Source: an uncultured Methylococcaceae bacterium
GTDB lineage: Bacteria > Pseudomonadota > Gammaproteobacteria > Methylococcales > Methylomonadaceae
Assembly: GCA_903945375.1 (NCBI GenBank)
Contig: CAJAVP010000030.1
Location: forward strand, 1 to 56,998
DNA length: 56,998 bases
Reading direction: 5' to 3'
Shown here: positions 46,924 through 55,388 of the stretch, piece after piece
Numbering within the stretch: position 1 is the first letter of the stretch
How the letters are laid out: each line of letters begins with the position of its first letter
The notes under the pieces: model-generated
Database searches by the model: none
Seen by the model: only the letters and a program-made list of their open reading frames with translations
What the model was told of the DNA's origin: nothing
Made by a program: the position numbers and the translations under genes

Positions 46924-48582
46924 ATGAACAAAAAATACCTGATTAGCTTAAGTTTGCTGAGTGTGCTGATGATCGCAATTGCCGCAGCATTTATGCCTAA
47001 AACCCTTCAAAAAGCAGGCATAACGCCACCCGCAACCGTCTACCGACATGGCGATGAAACCAGCAGCGTTGAAAAACCTTGCTCCAATGAACATCCCGAC
47101 TGGCGATCCGCACAAACCATTGAGGGTGTCAGCATCAGCGAAGCTATCGCCTGTGAGCCGGATAATCCCTATGATGTCGCCGTCGCCGTAAAGGGCACAA
47201 ATAATGTGTCAATGGCAACCTTGATGCAAACCGATTTAGCCCAAGATGCACTAACGCTCAGTGATGATCTGGATCATGATGGCGACCCGGACGTTATTCG
47301 CATCAAACTGGAAATCGTTGAGCTGAATGGTTCTAGCCCAGATGGGGATTTTCTGATAAACACCTATGCGATTGCTCCTGGCATTCAACCGGGGTTATGG
47401 GTTTTTGCGCCTAAATCACGCGGCATGGCGGTAAAGAATTTTAACTCAAGCGTTGCCACCCCGCTTTTACGTGCTCCCTCCCCTACCCTTCGCGTTGAAC
47501 AAGGTGATCAAGTTTATATCACTTTGGAAAACACGCATTACCTACCCCACACCATTCACTTACACGGCGTTGACCATGCGTGGATGACGGCGGACGGTCA
47601 GGATAACGATGGCGTCGAAGAACATCCGGTATTACCTGGCAAAGCCCATACCTACGAAATTCAACCCAGACATGCCGGCACGATGCTTTATCATTGCCAT
47701 GTACAAACCGCTCAACATTTGCAAATGGGCTTAAGTGGCTTATTCGTTGTTGAAGAAAATAAAGCCAATAATTGGGTACAAACCTTCAACATCGGTGCCG
47801 GTCAAGTCCGTCATCCCTCAGTAGCCGTCAAAAACACCTATACTCAAGAATACGATTTGCTCTACCAAGCCATCGACAAAAAACTGGCGCATATCATCCA
47901 AGATGCTGTTGATCCACGGCTGATCTCGCAACGGATGAGCCGCGAATACAATATGACCGAATCCTTTGAAAATTATTTTCTACTCAACGGCCATGCTTTC
48001 CCTTATACCTTACGGGACAGCATGATTACCGTCAGTGAAAATGAACACATCAAACTAAGAGTTGCCAATGGACAACGCTCAGCAGTAGCCCTACATTTTC
48101 ATGGTCACAAAGCCACGATCACGGCTTATGATGGCGTCGATCAACCCGAAGGTTTACAAATTACGCGTGATGTCTTTGATATTGCACCCGCACAGCGACT
48201 GGACTTATCCTTACAATCCATTAATAACGGTCTCAACAGCTACGGCCCTGGCTTATGGATGTTCCACGATCATGTTGCTACCGGCACCACCACCGATGGC
48301 ATGGAACCTGGTGGCAACATGGCAATACTGGCTTACCAGTCATTACTCGATGAACAAGGGATGCCAAAAATGCACGATGAACTACTCAACGTCGTCTTCA
48401 GCAAAGATTACTATGCTAAAAATCAAGCGATATGGAATCAAGGCGATTTTGCTCAATTACTCGGCGATGCGGGACAAATAGAGCCGGATTATATTCATAT
48501 CATCGTCTTTGGCTTGGCATCAGGGCTGGCAATTGGCGTCCTCATTAGCCTCATCCTGATTTATAAACGGAGAACCGCATAA
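46924..48582 (+). CDS. Membrane-anchored two-domain multicopper oxidase
   Basis: The 552-residue protein has an N-terminal hydrophobic leader or anchor, about 150 residues of unrecognised sequence, two cupredoxin domains and a C-terminal transmembrane helix (about 522-545, then KRR). Domain 1 has HLHG at 212-215 and HCH at 257-259 with Met268, so the type 1 copper Cys258 is in domain 1. Domain 2 has HFHGH at 391-395 and HDH at 448-450, with Asp where Cys would be, so it supplies trinuclear-cluster ligands only. This is the layout of type C two-domain oxidases, the class characterised from Nitrosomonas. It probably faces the periplasm. TAATG couples it to the cupredoxin gene. Substrate unknown. 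Confidence 0.85.
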   Translation: MNKKYLISLSLLSVLMIAIAAAFMPKTLQKAGITPPATVYRHGDETSSVEKPCSNEHPDWRSAQTIEGVSISEAIACEPDNPYDVAVAVKGTNNVSMATLMQTDLAQDALTLSDDLDHDGDPDVIRIKLEIVELNGSSPDGDFLINTYAIAPGIQPGLWVFAPKSRGMAVKNFNSSVATPLLRAPSPTLRVEQGDQVYITLENTHYLPHTIHLHGVDHAWMTADGQDNDGVEEHPVLPGKAHTYEIQPRHAGTMLYHCHVQTAQHLQMGLSGLFVVEENKANNWVQTFNIGAGQVRHPSVAVKNTYTQEYDLLYQAIDKKLAHIIQDAVDPRLISQRMSREYNMTESFENYFLLNGHAFPYTLRDSMITVSENEHIKLRVANGQRSAVALHFHGHKATITAYDGVDQPEGLQITRDVFDIAPAQRLDLSLQSINNGLNSYGPGLWMFHDHVATGTTTDGMEPGGNMAILAYQSLLDEQGMPKMHDELLNVVFSKDYYAKNQAIWNQGDFAQLLGDAGQIEPDYIHIIVFGLASGLAIGVLISLILIYKRRTA

Positions 48583-49226
48583 TGTTTTTAACTCGCTTTG
48601 TTATTTTAGGAGTCTTAGGGCTTGGAGCTGTTATGCCCGCTTTAGCCATGATGCAGCATGGGAACATGAGCATGGACGAGCATGGCATGATTATGAATGC
48701 TAATCCGAATAATCTACCGCGTGACTGCGAAAAAATCACCGAAGAGGTCAATATCACCATCCACGCAGGACAACAATACGCCAGCAAATTCAATGGCAAA
48801 ATGTTCGCTTTCGACAATCAGCAATGGAACGTCAAACCGTGCGCCAAAATTAATATTACCTTCATCAATGATGACCAAATTCGCCACCAATTGATGATTC
48901 ACGGCTTACCCGGTTATCTTTATCCTGAAGGCATGTTACATCTGGAGCTGTACGGCAAGGGCGAATTACAAGCCTCGTTAATTATGCCAAGTCAAAAAAA
49001 GACCTATTTGGTTCATTGCGAGCTGCCACAACATGCCGAAAAAGGCATGAAAGCCCAATTGAAAGTCGATGGCGGAGATGGGGATCTACCCAGTATTCCA
49101 GGCATAAGTGCTGCCATTAAAGGCGATACGTATTCAGTCAATTGGTCGAATGCAAGCGAGGGGATTTTGCTACTCTGCCTGCTTGCAGGCATTGCCGCGC
49201 CGTTTATTGTATTGAAAATTAAATAG
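48582..49226 (+). CDS. Membrane-anchored cupredoxin
   Basis: A 214-residue blue-copper-like protein with a signal peptide, a Met/His-rich mature start (MMQHGNMSMDEHGMIM), a cupredoxin domain and a C-terminal transmembrane helix (about 193-211). Ligands for a type 1 site are all visible: His102, Cys146, His151 and Met156, with the usual spacing Cys+5 and Cys+10. It starts within the stop of the oxidase gene, so the two are made together, and the cupredoxin is the natural electron partner for the oxidase. The Met/His-rich stretch may bind Cu(I). Confidence 0.85.
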   Translation: MFLTRFVILGVLGLGAVMPALAMMQHGNMSMDEHGMIMNANPNNLPRDCEKITEEVNITIHAGQQYASKFNGKMFAFDNQQWNVKPCAKINITFINDDQIRHQLMIHGLPGYLYPEGMLHLELYGKGELQASLIMPSQKKTYLVHCELPQHAEKGMKAQLKVDGGDGDLPSIPGISAAIKGDTYSVNWSNASEGILLLCLLAGIAAPFIVLKIK

Positions 49227-49238
49227 ACCAATAAAACC

Positions 49239-49266
49239 AGCTAACGCTACCTAGATAGCGTTAGCT
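49239..49266 (+). terminator. Hairpin after the copper oxidase operon
   Basis: AGCTAACGCTA and TAGCGTTAGCT form a perfect 11-bp stem. The T-tract is weak on both strands (GGTTTTATT on the minus side), so it may serve both the copper operon and rpmE. Confidence 0.65.
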
Positions 49267-49338
49267 GAAATTAATTTGAGCGACTGATATTGCAAGCATA
49301 ACAAGCAAGTATCAGAAAAGCGGGTAAAAATGAATAGC

Positions 49339-49539
49339 TTATTTACCGTATTTTTTACGGAATTTATCAACGCGACCTGCTGTATCAACAACGCGCTGTT
49401 TGCCGGTATAAAAAGGATGGCATGAAGAGCAAACTTCTATCTGCAAATCCTTAGCTATGACAGAACCGGTGACAAAGGTATTACCACAACCGCAGGTTAC
49501 AGTAATTTGTTTATAGTTAGGATGAATTTCTGGTTTCAT
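49339..49539 (-). CDS. rpmE: 50S ribosomal protein L31
   Basis: L31 is the zinc-binding large-subunit protein at the 50S-30S bridge. The 66-residue sequence [20 protein letters not shown] carries Cys16, Cys18, Cys37 and Cys40 ([10 protein letters not shown]), so it is the zinc-containing C+ form rather than the zinc-free paralogue used in zinc starvation. Confidence 0.98.
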   Translation of the reverse strand: MKPEIHPNYKQITVTCGCGNTFVTGSVIAKDLQIEVCSSCHPFYTGKQRVVDTAGRVDKFRKKYGK

Positions 49540-49636
49540 ATCACGTTCACACTACCCAAAAGCGGGCTACATACTTATTGAAGAGCCGCGTATAATACGG
49601 TTATCCCTTCAGAATCGCAACCTTAAATTTAAACTT

Positions 49637-50422
49637 ATGCGTATTATCACCTTTAACGCCAATGGCATCCGCTCTGCCGAACGCAAAGGCTTCTTCCACT
49701 GGCTGCATCAACAAAACGCCGATTTTGTCTGCATACAGGAAACTAAAGCCCAAATCCAACAACTCACGGCCAACTGTTTTTACCCCGAAAATTACCACTG
49801 TTATTATCATGACGCAGAAAAAAAAGGCTATAGCGGCGTTGCCATTTACAGTAAACACTCACCTGATACCGTAATCAGCGGCATTGGTTGGCAAGATTTT
49901 GATGCCGAAGGTCGCTTTATTGAAGCGCAACTCGGCAATTTAAGCGTCATCTCGCTTTACCTTCCTTCTGGCTCTTCCAGCTCAGAACGACAAGCCGTCA
50001 AGTTTGACATAATGAATCGATTTACCCCTTACTTACGAGAACGAGCCCAAAGCCAACGAGACATTATTATCTGTGGTGATTGGAATATCGCCCACAAAGA
50101 AATTGACCTCAAAAACTGGCGCAGTAATCAAAAAAACTCAGGCTTTTTGCCTGAAGAACGCGCATGGCTGACAGAATTATTCGCCGATGGACAATGGCAA
50201 GACGCATTTCGACTCATCAATCCGCAGGCCGAGCAATATACGTGGTGGTCAAATCGCGGACAAGCATGGGCAAAAAACGTCGGTTGGCGGATTGACTACC
50301 AAATTATCAGTGCCTCATTAAAAGATAAAGTCATAGCGACCCACATTTACAAAGACGAGCGTTTTTCAGATCACGCGCCCTTGATTATTGATTATCAACT
50401 TTGTCCATTGCCATTACGTTAA
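49637..50422 (+). CDS. xthA: Exodeoxyribonuclease III family endonuclease
   Basis: This EEP-superfamily nuclease cuts abasic sites in DNA repair and has 3' exonuclease activity. NANGIRSAERKGFFHWL, the metal-binding Glu in FVCIQETKAQ, the catalytic CGDWNIAHKEIDLKNW and the terminal FSDHAPLIIDY are present in 261 residues, including the WWSNRGQAWAKNVGWRIDY block. It is divergent from rpmE, with 97 bp between. Confidence 0.94.
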   Translation: MRIITFNANGIRSAERKGFFHWLHQQNADFVCIQETKAQIQQLTANCFYPENYHCYYHDAEKKGYSGVAIYSKHSPDTVISGIGWQDFDAEGRFIEAQLGNLSVISLYLPSGSSSSERQAVKFDIMNRFTPYLRERAQSQRDIIICGDWNIAHKEIDLKNWRSNQKNSGFLPEERAWLTELFADGQWQDAFRLINPQAEQYTWWSNRGQAWAKNVGWRIDYQIISASLKDKVIATHIYKDERFSDHAPLIIDYQLCPLPLR

Positions 50423-50456
50423 CCATCGACCTCAAGGCCCGCGTATTTTTTGTCGG

Positions 50457-51065
50457 CTACGCAATTTGCAATTTGCACGATTCCAATAGTGAGACTAACA
50501 CGTTAAATAGACTATCTAATTCTTCAATGACAAATCGCTTGTTATAGAAAATATATTGCCGATTTTGCAACATGCCAATTTCCCAAATTTCGCCATTTGA
50601 CACTAAGCCATAAATGGGCAATTGCAGATCTTTGTTGATTTTTTGCATCGCAATCATTTCTAAAGCGCATTGCGCCCAGCCCGCTGAAAAGTTATCTTTT
50701 TTAGCTTCAACCACTGCCAACAAAGGTGCATCGAAAATGATTTTACCTAAACTTGAACGTTTAGAAATGACATAATCCGGAATGCCCGTTAATTCATCGT
50801 CATAGTCAATCGATGCATGACTCCAAATGGCCAAAATATCGGCATACGGTTTCCACGCTTCTTTTAGTAGCGGATAAATTAGATTTTCACAAATTGCCGC
50901 TTCTGACACATCATAAGCCACTTCTTTTAGCGTAAAGAAAATATCTTGCCTTACAGTTTCATTGAGACGTGCTGTTTTAATAATCTCAAAATCCGCTTCT
51001 TGGTAATAAATTTGATAATGCTTTAAAACAGCAGCTAAGGATTTAAATTGATTGGTAAATGCCAT
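50457..51065 (-). CDS. PD-(D/E)XK nuclease-like protein of unknown function
   Basis: From ATG 51065 (202 residues) the sequence has a helical N-terminal part and a restriction-endonuclease-like core: IPDYVIS supplies the catalytic Asp and VVEAKKDNFSAGW the ExK, as in HSDR_N-type domains. Such small stand-alone proteins occur in cyanobacteria and methanotrophs without a known role. AGGAG at 51071-51075 is five bases from this ATG and only two from the ATG at 51068. No methylase or specificity subunit is nearby, so I do not call it a restriction system. Confidence 0.65.
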   Translation of the reverse strand: MAFTNQFKSLAAVLKHYQIYYQEADFEIIKTARLNETVRQDIFFTLKEVAYDVSEAAICENLIYPLLKEAWKPYADILAIWSHASIDYDDELTGIPDYVISKRSSLGKIIFDAPLLAVVEAKKDNFSAGWAQCALEMIAMQKINKDLQLPIYGLVSNGEIWEIGMLQNRQYIFYNKRFVIEELDSLFNVLVSLLESCKLQIA

Positions 51066-51248
51066 CATTTTCTCCTGTTGAAAATCACAAGTTACACCGA
51101 ACCTATGCACTCATCCCTAACGGAGTGTAGGGATAAGTACATAGCTTACAGCGACGTCAGATGGCAATCATCAACACAGCTGAAAACACTGTAAGTTGGT
51201 GTGTAAAACAGCAAATCCTAGGGCTAAACGGTTGCAGGTAAGCGACAC

Positions 51249-52553
51249 TTATTTTTTTTCAACCGTCTCAGAAGCTGGTGGAGATTTTATAGACTCCGTT
51301 ATTTTAAGCGATTTGGGTATATCGCCCGGGGCTTCTTTCTCTGTTTTTTCTTGATGAGGTGCTTTTACGTCATCATGTGCTTTATCGGTTTTTGTTGACT
51401 CGCCATGTGACGCATGATCACCCTGTGAACCATGATCTTGACTAGGCGCTATCTTTGGCTGCTCCAGCTCTTTGAGCGGTTGCTTGATCGATGGTTTTTG
51501 CGGCAATGGTGGTATGGTCTTGCCATGTTCAATAGGATGGCTGGGATGAGACGCTCGTTCTGACCCATGAACGGGCTCTGGCTTCGGCATTTCAGGATGT
51601 TTTGCCAACAGTCTCGGATTTCTACGCGCAGAATGAGGTAATTCTAACTTGGCTTCGACTTTGCAATTTTTATCCGTAGACGATGCTTTACCGTGCTTAG
51701 CACAATTCTGAACTGGCTTTAGCTTTAACTTTGGCTTCGGTTTGGCTTTAGAACCCACCACGCCACATTGACTTTCGGCAGCTGTACAAACGCCAGCTAA
51801 TTTATCATAACTCCCCTGAATGCCAGCGGATAACGCCTCCGACATTGAACCGCACGGCCCTGTCCATTGCCAAGCATTTTGTTTGAAATGCAATGTCCAT
51901 GACGATTCCCAACACCATTTTTTGTTGACGAGCTGTCCTGCCAAAATAGACGGGGAATGATAAGGAGCGGAAGCTTTAAGTAAGACATCAGGATTACTGC
52001 TAAGGACTTGTTCAACCGTCAAAGCCTCTTGTCCCTTACGGTTGGCTGTAGGCATCTTCAAATGTAAACCTTGCTGCTGTTCTGATTCCTGCAAAAAATT
52101 ATTGAGTTCCGGCATGGTATCCGCGTTGAAAAGGTGTCTGACTCCCAGATCATCAACCACCAGCCAAACTAAAGTTTCTGGCCTTGAACCTTTCCATAGC
52201 GGCAACTTACCCTGCTTCAGCATATCGACTAAAGCAGGCGCATCAAACTCAATGTGCATGACTCGCGCAAGGGTATCAGGCGTATAAGCATTGTCAGCTA
52301 CAGTAAACCATTCCCGCTTAATTAATGCCTGAGCTCGGTTTAACACGTTATGAATGGTTGGATCTGTTGCCAGATTTGAGCCAACCACGATTCGTTGTAA
52401 AACAATCATCAAGGCCTCTTGAGCTGCCGCTTGACGATCTTCAGGCTCTTGGCTTAGCGTAATCGCTTCGGCTTCAAATAAATTTTTCTTTTCAGCGGCA
52501 AAACTCGGTTGCCAAGCCAACAAACAGAACACTAACAATAAGTTTAAAAGCAT
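51249..52553 (-). CDS. DUF2066 protein with long His/Pro/Lys-rich tail
   Basis: The first 260 residues form a secreted DUF2066 protein: a signal peptide ending PSFAA, then ALMIVLQRIVVGSNL, ETLVWLVVDDLGVRH and the paired Cys residues of SSWTLHF and TGPCGSM. The function of DUF2066 is unknown; it is common in gammaproteobacteria. From about 265 to 434 the chain turns into low-complexity Lys/Pro and His-rich sequence (KPKPKLKLKP, DHGSQGDHASHG), much longer than in typical members, likely disordered and perhaps metal-binding. Ribosome site GGGAGAG precedes the ATG. Confidence 0.8.
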   Translation of the reverse strand: MLLNLLLVFCLLAWQPSFAAEKKNLFEAEAITLSQEPEDRQAAAQEALMIVLQRIVVGSNLATDPTIHNVLNRAQALIKREWFTVADNAYTPDTLARVMHIEFDAPALVDMLKQGKLPLWKGSRPETLVWLVVDDLGVRHLFNADTMPELNNFLQESEQQQGLHLKMPTANRKGQEALTVEQVLSSNPDVLLKASAPYHSPSILAGQLVNKKWCWESSWTLHFKQNAWQWTGPCGSMSEALSAGIQGSYDKLAGVCTAAESQCGVVGSKAKPKPKLKLKPVQNCAKHGKASSTDKNCKVEAKLELPHSARRNPRLLAKHPEMPKPEPVHGSERASHPSHPIEHGKTIPPLPQKPSIKQPLKELEQPKIAPSQDHGSQGDHASHGESTKTDKAHDDVKAPHQEKTEKEAPGDIPKSLKITESIKSPPASETVEKK

Positions 52554-52594
52554 TAATCTCTCCCACAGCGTAAGAATGCCATACCATAAAATGA

Positions 52595-52730
52595 CGCTCG
52601 CTCTAAATCCTTAGAAATGAGCATGGAATAACTTAGGCAAGTTGCCAATAGTCGGAGTGCAGGCTTTGCATGCACGCCAGCCACACACAGTTGTTCGCTT
52701 TATTTCATGCTCGCTCCTTAGAAACGAGCA
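52595..52730. repeat. Direct repeats flanking a degenerate 46-bp-family copy
   Basis: CCTTAGAAA(T/C)GAGCA occurs at 52609-52623 and 52716-52730, each preceded by GCTCGCT, and the second copy forms a small palindrome TGCTCG/CGAGCA. Between them, 52653-52676 resembles one arm of the 46-bp repeat. No gene lies here. Confidence 0.45.
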
Positions 52731-52837
52731 AAGGAGCTGAATTGTTACGAATAGCCTTTACCCAATGACCATTAGGCATAAAACAGCAAAAGCACTGACA
52801 AATCGCCCTCAGCTTTAGCGGTAATGGCAGACTATTC

Positions 52838-54544
52838 TTAACAGCCTGCTGATAATTTAAAGCTAGCAATTCGGGTTTGCCAGAACCACTCATAACCATC
52901 TGAATTATTCGCGTAATATTGGTTGGTATACCAAAACGTACACTCATCGACCGGATCGACAGACAAGCTACTGTAATCTCCCCAGCGTTCACTCGCTCGT
53001 TGAGAACCATGTCCTTTATAAATAATCCCCTCTAAACTGAGTGTATTGGGTAAATCCGTCGACAACCGCCCCGCATAAGCAATACTGGGAAACGTACTGC
53101 TGCTGGACAAACTATAACCTATAGCCAAATCACCCCATTTATTCAGCGCCGCGCTACCCATCCAACGCGAACGATTGTCGGGTGCAAAAGTGCCTTGTTG
53201 GGCAACACGGATTGCTTTCGTTTCTGGATTTTGCAGCAATAAATACCATCTTACCGCCGCTGCACCGACAGCTTTACCACGCACAGTATGATTAAATACT
53301 AAGGTTGAACAATGAGTTAAACTAGAATCCACTGGACAGCTTTCCGCAAAATAACGATATTGCAAACGATACATGGGACGATCCGATAAAGAATCTAATT
53401 TTTGGGATTTATTATTAAGTCCCAACGGCTGCGAAATACACGTCGATATCTGTGTGGCTTTCGCACAAACCGAAGCCTGAAAAGGCGCAACGGTCAATGG
53501 GCTATTCTCGATAATAGAACCGGTAGATTTATCGCTGGAAAAATCGGCTTGCACTGCAAATAAGCGCAATTTATTGGTTGGTAAACCATTGGCAGTATTA
53601 TTATCCAAGGAAACCAGATAATTCGGCATGTCCGTTGGCGCAGCCGCACCATCAATATCACTAGGCAATAACACCGACAAGCCCTTTAGTTTTGCTAAAC
53701 CGTGATAATTGACACCAGCACGTTTACCTTGCAGCATATTTTGTCTATCAAACACCATGACAGCTTCGCCTTTATAAGTATCACCGACGTACTCTTCCAT
53801 CGTCATGTAATACCCATCATGCCAAACACCAAATTTGGGGTAATCACCTAAGCGATTATTGGGAATCACAAAATCGTAAACATAATAACTGCCCGTTGGA
53901 TCGCCGGTGCTGGAAACAGCAATACACTCATGATAGGGCGGACGGTCACCTTTATAATTAAATTGACTTAATAGCCAGCGATCCGCTAAGCCATCATAAA
54001 GCACAATCGGATCGCCTTGGTCTTCAGTCGCACAAGGGCCGGCGAGACCAGACGCGGCAAATAGCGAGCTAAGTTTGAAGGCGTTCGTCATGGGTTTGCC
54101 GGTTTGTTTATCGTACACACGGTATAAATTATTAACCATTTGCACATAATGCGAGAGTCCCACATCGCCGTTGACATCTGAGGGTGAGGAAGGCGAACCA
54201 AATACCCGATTATTGTCTTTGCCGCTCAACCCTTCAAAATTAAGCAGTGGTGCCGGTGCAAGAGCAACAGCTTGCCGCTGTTGCTTAGCAACAAAAACAT
54301 CCGAACCGCTTAACTCAGAAGATAAGCCGTTTACTGCGCTAGATTGTTTGTGCACAGGAACGACTTTTCTCGTTTTTAGCGCCTCTTTAGCCATAACTTG
54401 CGGAAGTTCCGTCAAGCGCGGCGATAGTCCTGCTGAACTGGGCGGCAAGCGTTTTGACTCAATGCTATTTGCTGCGTCCTGAGCCAATAGCGGCGTACTT
54501 AACGCACATAACAACCAAAGTGAATACAAATATCTGAAAGTCAT
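52838..54544 (-). CDS. Large secreted protein of unknown function
   Basis: From ATG 54544 the product is 568 residues with a signal peptide (LWLLCALSTPLLAQ). The mature part has repeated short blocks such as GDPIVLYDGLADRWLLSQF, YPKFGVWHDGYYMTMEEY and SRWMGSAALNKWGDLAIGYS, suggesting a beta-propeller or similar beta-rich extracellular fold, and several Cys residues. Similar proteins exist in Acidobacteria and other groups without a function. The longer frame to 54685 would put the leader internally. It follows the secretin-like gene by 52 bp and ends with ASFKLSAGC. I cannot name a domain with confidence. Confidence 0.65.
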   Translation of the reverse strand: MTFRYLYSLWLLCALSTPLLAQDAANSIESKRLPPSSAGLSPRLTELPQVMAKEALKTRKVVPVHKQSSAVNGLSSELSGSDVFVAKQQRQAVALAPAPLLNFEGLSGKDNNRVFGSPSSPSDVNGDVGLSHYVQMVNNLYRVYDKQTGKPMTNAFKLSSLFAASGLAGPCATEDQGDPIVLYDGLADRWLLSQFNYKGDRPPYHECIAVSSTGDPTGSYYVYDFVIPNNRLGDYPKFGVWHDGYYMTMEEYVGDTYKGEAVMVFDRQNMLQGKRAGVNYHGLAKLKGLSVLLPSDIDGAAAPTDMPNYLVSLDNNTANGLPTNKLRLFAVQADFSSDKSTGSIIENSPLTVAPFQASVCAKATQISTCISQPLGLNNKSQKLDSLSDRPMYRLQYRYFAESCPVDSSLTHCSTLVFNHTVRGKAVGAAAVRWYLLLQNPETKAIRVAQQGTFAPDNRSRWMGSAALNKWGDLAIGYSLSSSSTFPSIAYAGRLSTDLPNTLSLEGIIYKGHGSQRASERWGDYSSLSVDPVDECTFWYTNQYYANNSDGYEWFWQTRIASFKLSAGC

Positions 54545-54596
54545 GGGATTAACTCCATTGATAGAAAGAAAATGTGTGCGGTCATGGATTATGACC

Positions 54597-55349
54597 TTAA
54601 TTCGCCAGATCGACCTTAAGCAAAATATGCCGCTCGTCGTCACTTGTCCGCCAAACACGAGCCAATTTTTTATCGCCCTCAACATAGGACTGCAAATTCA
54701 CTGCACCCAATTCGACCCACTCGCCCAATTTAACCGTGATTCTGGATTGCGTCCCTTGCGTTTGGATTTGTCCGTTGCTACGCCGTGTGTCAGACCAAGG
54801 CGCAATATCCAGTAGCACGTCTTGCCCCAATAATTGCGGCACAACCGCAAAGCCAGTGCTGACAGGTTGGTATTCCGTATGTGTTGACACATTGGGGTAG
54901 CCATAACGGTCTTGAGAAATTTGTACCTTTTGCACGGGATAAGCTTGCCCTGTTTTAATATAAGCTGTATTGCCGTTTAAGGTTCTCAATACTTGTGTAC
55001 TGTCTTTCTCAAGCTCTTGCGTTTGATAAGTGCGGATAGCGCGGCTATTCAGTTGCTCTGCGTTCACCTGAACGCCTTGTAGCACGGTTATTAGCAAATT
55101 TTGTTGTGGCTTATCCAGTTGTTGCAACAGCTGTTTGATTCGCCCTAACCGTTCTGGACTGGTTTTAACCACCAACTGACGACCATCAGACACAAGCGAA
55201 TCTGAGCTATCCAATGCTGGCTGTAATAAAGGCAACAGCTCTGACGCGGAACGATTAAACAGCGGAATCACTTCAAGCACTGTCTCGCTCGCTCCGCCAT
55301 TGCCCACCGAAAAAACAAACATCAACCCTACAAGCCACCTAAATCTCAC
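54597..55349 (-). CDS. Secretin-like periplasmic protein
   Basis: The 250-residue protein has a leader peptide, an N1/NolW-type secretin domain (VLEVIPLFNRSASELLPLLQ through LGRIKQLLQQLDKPQQ), then a shorter copy of the secretin C-terminal beta region (STGFAVVPQLLGQDVLLDIA, RITVKLGEWVELG). It lacks the full gate of a type II or type IV pilus secretin, so a pore is unlikely; it may dock or recognise a secretin. The start is GTG 55349 with AGAGG upstream. It lies between glgA and the large secreted protein. Confidence 0.75.
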   Translation of the reverse strand: MRFRWLVGLMFVFSVGNGGASETVLEVIPLFNRSASELLPLLQPALDSSDSLVSDGRQLVVKTSPERLGRIKQLLQQLDKPQQNLLITVLQGVQVNAEQLNSRAIRTYQTQELEKDSTQVLRTLNGNTAYIKTGQAYPVQKVQISQDRYGYPNVSTHTEYQPVSTGFAVVPQLLGQDVLLDIAPWSDTRRSNGQIQTQGTQSRITVKLGEWVELGAVNLQSYVEGDKKLARVWRTSDDERHILLKVDLAN

Positions 55350-55388
55350 CGCGACCTCTCAAAGAAAAGGGGCTTTCGCCCCTATTCA

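Noticed and set aside
48101-48481. Second frame inside the multicopper oxidase gene
   Set aside because: It is a shadow frame; the oxidase frame carries all the ligand motifs.
52705-53010. Minus-strand frame overlapping the end of the large secreted protein
   Set aside because: The secreted-protein frame is better supported and the shadow has no recognisable motif.
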